64,000 nt of DNA. Source: Edaphobacter modestus (lineage in GTDB: Bacteria; Acidobacteriota; Terriglobia; Terriglobales; Acidobacteriaceae). The stretch covers positions 3,286,001 through 3,350,000 of the forward strand of contig NZ_SHKW01000001.1 in the NCBI RefSeq assembly GCF_004217555.1. The letters are read 5' to 3'. The position numbers and the translations under genes are program-made. Below are positions 59,918 through 64,000 of the stretch, piece by piece (position 1 is the stretch's first letter; each line of letters begins with the position of its first letter). Under the pieces are notes generated by a model. It did not search any database and was not told the DNA's origin. It saw only the letters and a program-made list of their open reading frames with translations.

Positions 59918-61105
59918 TTACTTCGTTGCGGTTAACTCGGCGAAGGTCTTCTGGGCGGCGATGAGGCCGTTGCCGAAGGCGAAGCCGGGCAGGGGAAGTT
60001 TGGCCGCGATCGCAACCTGTTCGAGAGCCCCGATGATCGCGATGGTATCCATGTAGTCGAAGAAGCCTATGTGCGCGATGCGGAAGAGATGACCCTTCAT
60101 CTCGCCCTGACCGTCGGTCACGATGGCGGCGAACTGCGACTTCAATCCCTTGACGATGACGCCGGAGTCGGTGCCGTCAGGCGGCAGAATCGCGGTCGCG
60201 GCTGCGGCCTCGTATCCAACGGGCGCGAAGAGCTTGAGGCCCATCGCGGTTGCGGCGGAGCGGGTCATGGCTGCACAGGTCTCGGCGTTGTCGACGAGCT
60301 TCTTGCGCCCCTCGACGAGGTTTCCTCCGCCCTGTCCGGCGATGTAGTCCAGCGACGCTCCCAGCGCGGCGATCAGCGCGACCGATGGCGTGTAGGCAGA
60401 CTCACCCTTGGCGGCGTTCTTGCGCTCCTTGCGGAGATCGAAGTAGTAGCGCGGATTGTGGGTGGACTCCATGCGGTCCCATGCGCGGGCGCTGATGGCG
60501 AGGTAGCTGAGGCCGGGAGGAATCATGACGGCCTTCTGCGAGCCTCCGATGAAGACGTCGACTCCCCATCCGTCCATGTCGAGGTGCGTGGTGCCGAGGC
60601 CGGTGATGGCGTCGACGATCAGCAGGGCTTCGGACTTCTCGGCCTTGAGCAGCTCCGCAATGCCTTTGATGTCGTGACGTACGCCGGTCGAGGACTCGGT
60701 GGCCTGGACGAAGACGGCGCGGGTCTCGGGCTTGAGCGCGGCCTTTACCTCGTCGAGGGTGAAGGTCTGTCCGTAGGGCTTCTCAACCACATCAGCCTGG
60801 CAGCCGAAGGCCTTGGTCAGCGAGGTCCAGCGCTCGCCGAACTTCCCGGCGGTGAGGACGAGGACGCGATCTCCGGGCGAGGTGAGATTGGAGACCGAGG
60901 CCTCCATGGCTCCCGTGCCACCGCTGGAGAGGATGATGACGTCGTTGACGGTTCCGACGAACTCCTTGAGCTGGGCGAGGACGCGGGTGTAGAGGGCGCG
61001 GAACTCGGGCGTGCGGTGGTGGATATCGGCGGCCGCCATGGCGAACTGTGCCGCGGGAAGCAGGGGCGTGGGCCCCGGAGTGAAGAGGCGCGTTTTCCGG
61101 ATCAT
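59918..61105 (-). CDS. class V PLP aminotransferase (alanine--glyoxylate / serine-pyruvate type)
   Basis: 395 residues, start ATG 61105: TRLFTPGPTPLLPAAQFAMA is the usual N-terminus of AGXT/SPT-type enzymes. Further motifs: IHHRTPEFRALYTRVLAQLK, VIILSSGGTGAMEASVSNL, DAITGLGTTHLDMDGWGVDV, and the PLP lysine in FIGGSQKAVMIPPGLSYL. It is the first gene of the minus-strand run; with serA at its end, it could take part in serine or glyoxylate metabolism, as phosphoserine transaminases of this class do. The preceding gene, yqeY, is divergent. Confidence 0.9.
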   Translation of the reverse strand: MIRKTRLFTPGPTPLLPAAQFAMAAADIHHRTPEFRALYTRVLAQLKEFVGTVNDVIILSSGGTGAMEASVSNLTSPGDRVLVLTAGKFGERWTSLTKAFGCQADVVEKPYGQTFTLDEVKAALKPETRAVFVQATESSTGVRHDIKGIAELLKAEKSEALLIVDAITGLGTTHLDMDGWGVDVFIGGSQKAVMIPPGLSYLAISARAWDRMESTHNPRYYFDLRKERKNAAKGESAYTPSVALIAALGASLDYIAGQGGGNLVEGRKKLVDNAETCAAMTRSAATAMGLKLFAPVGYEAAAATAILPPDGTDSGVIVKGLKSQFAAIVTDGQGEMKGHLFRIAHIGFFDYMDTIAIIGALEQVAIAAKLPLPGFAFGNGLIAAQKTFAELTATK

Positions 61106-61184
61106 ATCTCTATTGTAGCGACGGGCAGCCGGTCGGCGTGCGTTCTATGATGAAGAGTCAGTTTCAGATACAGGGAGATGTGCC

Positions 61185-61652
61185 ATGACGATTGGCCAGA
61201 GGGTCGATGCCGACATTGTGACGGCGATGAAGGCGCGGGACGAGCATAAGCTGACGACGCTTCGGATGGTGAAGTCCGCGTTGAAGAACAAGGCGATCGA
61301 CAAGCGTGCGGAACTTACGGATGCCGAGGAGTCGCAGATTCTTTCGACGCTGATCAAGCAGCGCAGGGAGTCGGTGGAGAGCTTCACCAAGGGCAATCGC
61401 CCCGAGCTGGCTGAAAAGGAGCGCGTCGAGATTGGGATGATCGAAGGCTATCTCCCGAAGGAGGCCGGCGAGGACGAGATTCGCACCGTGGTTCAGGGTG
61501 CCATCGCACAGCTTGCCGAGGCGGGAACCAAGCCCGCCCCCAAGGACATGGGCACGGTGATGAAGATCGTTCAGCAGCGAATTCTTGCCAACGGCTTGCG
61601 CGCTGACGGTAAGCTGGTGAGCGAAATGGTGAAGGCAGAGCTGGCGAAATAA
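61185..61652 (+). CDS. GatB/YqeY domain-containing protein
   Basis: 155 residues, start ATG 61185 with GGGAGATG upstream. MTIGQRVDADIVTAMKARDE, HKLTTLRMVKSALKNKAIDK, and the C-terminal MGTVMKIVQQRILANGLRAD are diagnostic for YqeY, related to the C-terminal domain of GatB at 50 kb. It may bind tRNA. It is divergent from the aminotransferase with 79 bp between the start codons; the lysozyme follows 46 bp later. Confidence 0.93.
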   Translation: MTIGQRVDADIVTAMKARDEHKLTTLRMVKSALKNKAIDKRAELTDAEESQILSTLIKQRRESVESFTKGNRPELAEKERVEIGMIEGYLPKEAGEDEIRTVVQGAIAQLAEAGTKPAPKDMGTVMKIVQQRILANGLRADGKLVSEMVKAELAK

Positions 61653-61698
61653 AGCAGAGGTCGGCCCACGGTAACCAATCTCGGCAAGCGGAGGGTGG

Positions 61699-62304
61699 AT
61701 GGCGAACTTCAAGTACAGTGCTGACGGGCTGGCCCTGACAAAGAGCTTCGAGGGGTTGGAGCTGACGGCCTACCAGGATAGCGTGGGCGTCTGGACCATC
61801 GGGTATGGCCATACCGGCACCGACGTTCATCCGGGGCTGACGATCACCGAGGAGCAGGCGTCGATTCTGCTGGCTGCCGACGTGGCGTGGGCTGTGACCT
61901 GCGTCAACAAGTCGGTGAAGTCAGCGATCAATCAGAACCAGTTCGATGCACTGGTGGATTTTACGTTCAACCTTGGCTGCGCCAGCCTGGGGCAGTCGAC
62001 GTTGTTGCGGCTCTTGAACGCGGGAGATTCCGCTGGAGCTGCCAAGGAGTTCCTGCGCTGGAACAAGGCAAGGGGCAAGGTGCTGAAGGGGCTGACGCGC
62101 CGGAGGCAGGACGAGATGGACCTGTTCAGCACGCCGACGATGCCAACGCGAGTGGGGCTGCCGCTGCGGGCAGCTGCTTTTCCGCTGGCCACCAACGGAG
62201 CGGTAAAGAAGGCCGCAAAGAAGAGCGCCACGAAGAAGGCTGCGAAGACCGGCCCGAAGACGGCGGCAAAGAAGAAAGCCGCCGGTCGTACACGCGGTCT
62301 ATGA
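61699..62304 (+). CDS. GH24 (phage-type) lysozyme with histone-like Lys/Ala tail
   Basis: 201 residues. Residues 1-145 are a GH24 muramidase: SADGLALTKSFEGLELTAYQ with the catalytic Glu18, VGVWTIGYGHTG, FDALVDFTFNLGCASLGQST and LLRLLNAGDSAGAAKEFLRW. Residues 165-201 are AVKKAAKKSATKKAAKTGPK and similar, like the H1-type tail at 52.1 kb. No signal peptide or holin gene is seen, so export is unclear. The fusion may bind DNA or acidic cell-wall polymers. No other phage gene is nearby, so it is not part of a prophage. Confidence 0.87.
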   Translation: MANFKYSADGLALTKSFEGLELTAYQDSVGVWTIGYGHTGTDVHPGLTITEEQASILLAADVAWAVTCVNKSVKSAINQNQFDALVDFTFNLGCASLGQSTLLRLLNAGDSAGAAKEFLRWNKARGKVLKGLTRRRQDEMDLFSTPTMPTRVGLPLRAAAFPLATNGAVKKAAKKSATKKAAKTGPKTAAKKKAAGRTRGL

Positions 62305-62330
62305 TTGCCTCCTAAGTTCTGGAGGCGAGC

Positions 62331-62711
62331 ATGGCTGAGCCTGCAAACGGGAAGATCTGCTACATCGAGATACCTGCGATGGACGTTGCGCGTTCGTCGG
62401 AGTTCTACAGCCGCGTCTTTGGCTGGACGATCCGGCAGCGCGGGGACGGCGCGACGGCCTTCGACGACACTACTGGACAGGTAAGCGGAGCATGGGTGAC
62501 GGGCAGGCCACCTCAGGAGCCGGGGCTGGCGGTCTACATCATGGTCAATGACGCCGAGGCCGCGATCGAAAAGATTCAGGCGAATAGCGGCGAGATCGTG
62601 CAGCCGATCGGCGGCGATCCGGGAGAGATCACGGCACGGTTCCGGGATCCCGGCGGAAACATCATGGCGATCTACCAGGAGCCGAAGCCGAAGAACGTCA
62701 GCGTCGAATAG
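62331..62711 (+). CDS. VOC-family protein (glyoxalase/bleomycin-resistance fold)
   Basis: 126 residues, start ATG 62331 with GGAGG 6 nt upstream. ICYIEIPAMDVARSSEFYSR, VFGWTIRQRGDGATAFDDTT, and GLAVYIMVNDAEAAIEKIQA show the VOC repeat; the C-terminal ARFRDPGGNIMAIYQE is typical for small antioxidant or glyoxalase-like proteins. The metal-binding His/Glu pattern is not complete, so it may be non-catalytic. It follows the lysozyme by 26 bp. Its 3' end overlaps the convergent TonB-receptor gene by 14 nt. Confidence 0.88.
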   Translation: MAEPANGKICYIEIPAMDVARSSEFYSRVFGWTIRQRGDGATAFDDTTGQVSGAWVTGRPPQEPGLAVYIMVNDAEAAIEKIQANSGEIVQPIGGDPGEITARFRDPGGNIMAIYQEPKPKNVSVE

Positions 62712-64000
62712 ACCAGTTCAGCTGTGCCCCCGCCATGATGGTGCGGCCCTGCAGGGGTACGCCCGGGATCTCCTGATACGACGTGTTGGTGAGATTGAGG
62801 GCGCGTACATAGGGACGGATACGCCCGGTGCTGCGTGCGAGTGATAGGTCCCACAGTGGATAGGGCGACTGCGTCGTCTTCTGGATGACTGCAAGCTGCG
62901 AACGCGCCACGAGCTGCCCTGGAAGCTGTCCGCTCCAGGCGATCAGCGCGGACTGCGCGGCATAGTTGAAGGCGTACTCGGAGATGAGACCCGGCGGGGG
63001 CGAGGTCGCCTGCACGGCGGTGTAACCCAATTGAAGCTGCTGGGAGGCTGGCAGACGGAGGCGGAAGCTGGCTTCGCCTCCGTTGTAGGCGAAGTTCGCG
63101 ACGTTGGTCGCCTGCCATGGTTCCGAGAGGTCGTACTTGGAGTAGTCGATGCCGTTCTTCTGATGAAGACTGAAGCCGGTGGCGGTAAGGGTGAAGGGAG
63201 CGCTGGCCGGAGTCCAGTCCACGCCGCCCTCATAGCTCCAGGAAGATTCGGGCTTGAGGTTGGGATTGCCGATGGTGGTGGGGTCCGAATAGTACAGGTC
63301 GAGGTAGGTGGGCTGGCGATAGCCATGTCCCACCGAGGCTCGTAGCCGCAGCGTGCTGGTGAGCGCATAGGCGGCTGCGATGTTGGGCGAGAAGACTGAA
63401 TCTCCGCCGGAGAAGACTTGCTCTCGCGCGCCCAGCGAGAGGGAGAAGCGGCCGAGCGAGCGCAGCGACAGATTCACGTATCCCGCCCCCTGATTGCGGG
63501 CATGAACACCGAGATTGGTGCTGTGAATGGAGTCACCATTCGCCTCAAGCCCATAGGAGAGCGTCGTATTGGGCCCGATGGCATCCGCACGTCGCAGCGC
63601 CGACTGCCACGCCGTCGTGATGTGGTTGTTTCGGTAGTAGTTGGGGCGGTCGAGCAACAGGACGAAGAGATCGGTGTGACGGCGGTAGGCAAAGCTCGCC
63701 GAGGTGCGTTGGCCCAACTGTTGCTGCAGCGCGGCGAACCAGCCCTTGGTGCGCTCCCACGAGTCATAGGGGCCGTAAAACTGGTTCGCCCCGTAAGGGC
63801 GGTCGCTTGTGGCCAGCAGGATGTCCGTCGTCCCCGGCTTCAGCAGGCTTAGCCACGTCTCCGACGCGAGCGCATTGCTCGAGTAGTTGCGATCGGGCAT
63901 GAAGCCGTTCGAGGTGTCACGGCTGCCGGTAAGCTCTTCGCTGACCAGCGGCGTGCTGAAGTCCGCGCGCAGATGATTCTCGAGCGAGCCGTAGTTTCCC
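62698..64000 (-). CDS. TonB-dependent receptor, BtuB-like, N-terminal part beyond the window
   Basis: The frame is open to the right edge, so only the barrel is seen: about 433 residues from GNYGSLENHLRADFSTPLVS to the C-terminus, which ends QGRTIMAGAQLNWSIRR, rich in aromatic/polar strands (SVGHGYRQPTYLDLYYSDPT then NPNLKPESSWSYEGGVDW, a classic barrel segment). The plug and signal lie outside. LTNTSYQEIPGVPLQGRTI near the end is common to vitamin-B12-type receptors; the substrate is a guess. Its end overlaps the VOC gene. An ATG at 63900 is internal. Confidence 0.88.
   Translation of the reverse strand, partial: GNYGSLENHLRADFSTPLVSEELTGSRDTSNGFMPDRNYSSNALASETWLSLLKPGTTDILLATSDRPYGANQFYGPYDSWERTKGWFAALQQQLGQRTSASFAYRRHTDLFVLLLDRPNYYRNNHITTAWQSALRRADAIGPNTTLSYGLEANGDSIHSTNLGVHARNQGAGYVNLSLRSLGRFSLSLGAREQVFSGGDSVFSPNIAAAYALTSTLRLRASVGHGYRQPTYLDLYYSDPTTIGNPNLKPESSWSYEGGVDWTPASAPFTLTATGFSLHQKNGIDYSKYDLSEPWQATNVANFAYNGGEASFRLRLPASQQLQLGYTAVQATSPPPGLISEYAFNYAAQSALIAWSGQLPGQLVARSQLAVIQKTTQSPYPLWDLSLARSTGRIRPYVRALNLTNTSYQEIPGVPLQGRTIMAGAQLNWSIRR

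Noticed and set aside
61699..62304. Prophage remnant around the lysozyme
   Set aside because: No integrase, structural, holin or terminase genes nearby; flanks are ordinary chromosomal genes.

Overview
The window looks like an ordinary stretch of chromosome from a GC-rich Acidobacteriota, most likely Acidobacteriaceae (the Edaphobacter/Granulicella/Terriglobus group). This rests on protein families rather than a database search. There are two ADOP-type MacB/FtsX permeases (one intact behind a PadR regulator, one broken), a TIGR03118 secreted protein, an LssY_C/outer-membrane fusion, and housekeeping proteins with acidobacterial features. I saw no rRNA, tRNA, CRISPR array, prophage or intact insertion sequence.

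Layout. 0.3-10.3 kb: one-carbon, CoA, purine and tetrapyrrole genes (folD, coaE, purN, purM, hemL) mixed with an HtrA-like protease and a PadR-ADOP pair. 10.4-17.3 kb: Tat-exported MsrB and RidA-like proteins, a frameshifted and internally deleted ADOP permease, galU, an old yellow enzyme and a ferritin-like protein. 17.3-25.8 kb: a large LssY_C plus beta-barrel envelope protein, then three redox modules, each with its own regulator and a visible operator: TetR/azoR-doxX, MarR-pirin and TetR/NAD(P)-binding protein. 25.8-34 kb: a low-complexity secreted protein, an orphan OppD-like ATPase, a metallophosphoesterase, a MerR regulator translationally coupled to a TonB-dependent receptor, and an ABC-F ATPase. 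34-45 kb: a TIGR03118 protein, an FkbM-like methyltransferase, a LOG-family protein, a PHP hydrolase with a GT4 glycosyltransferase, an aminotransferase, a gamma carbonic anhydrase, rpsU and an MBL hydrolase. 45-53 kb: rplU-rpmA, an FNT channel, a GH18 enzyme, gatB, a lipoprotein, a histone-H1-like protein, a frameshifted cupin gene and an FmdB zinc ribbon. 53-61 kb: a long minus-strand run (class V aminotransferase, two small lipoproteins, a glutathionylspermidine-synthase-like ATP-grasp ligase, an ABC exporter, a phospholipase-D-like protein, serA). 61-64 kb: a YqeY protein, a GH24 lysozyme with a histone-like tail, a VOC protein and the 3' part of a second TonB receptor.

Most promising for something new: the pair of YgiB-like lipoproteins overlapping a YgiC-like ligase (57.97-59.89 kb); the lysozyme with an H1-like tail; the MerR-TonB receptor pair with a 19-nt spacer promoter; and several non-coding structures: a 28-31 bp tandem repeat before gatB, a cluster of triloop hairpins at 42.2 kb, a perfect 20-bp palindrome before rpsU, and a 14-bp-stem hairpin over the MBL start codon.
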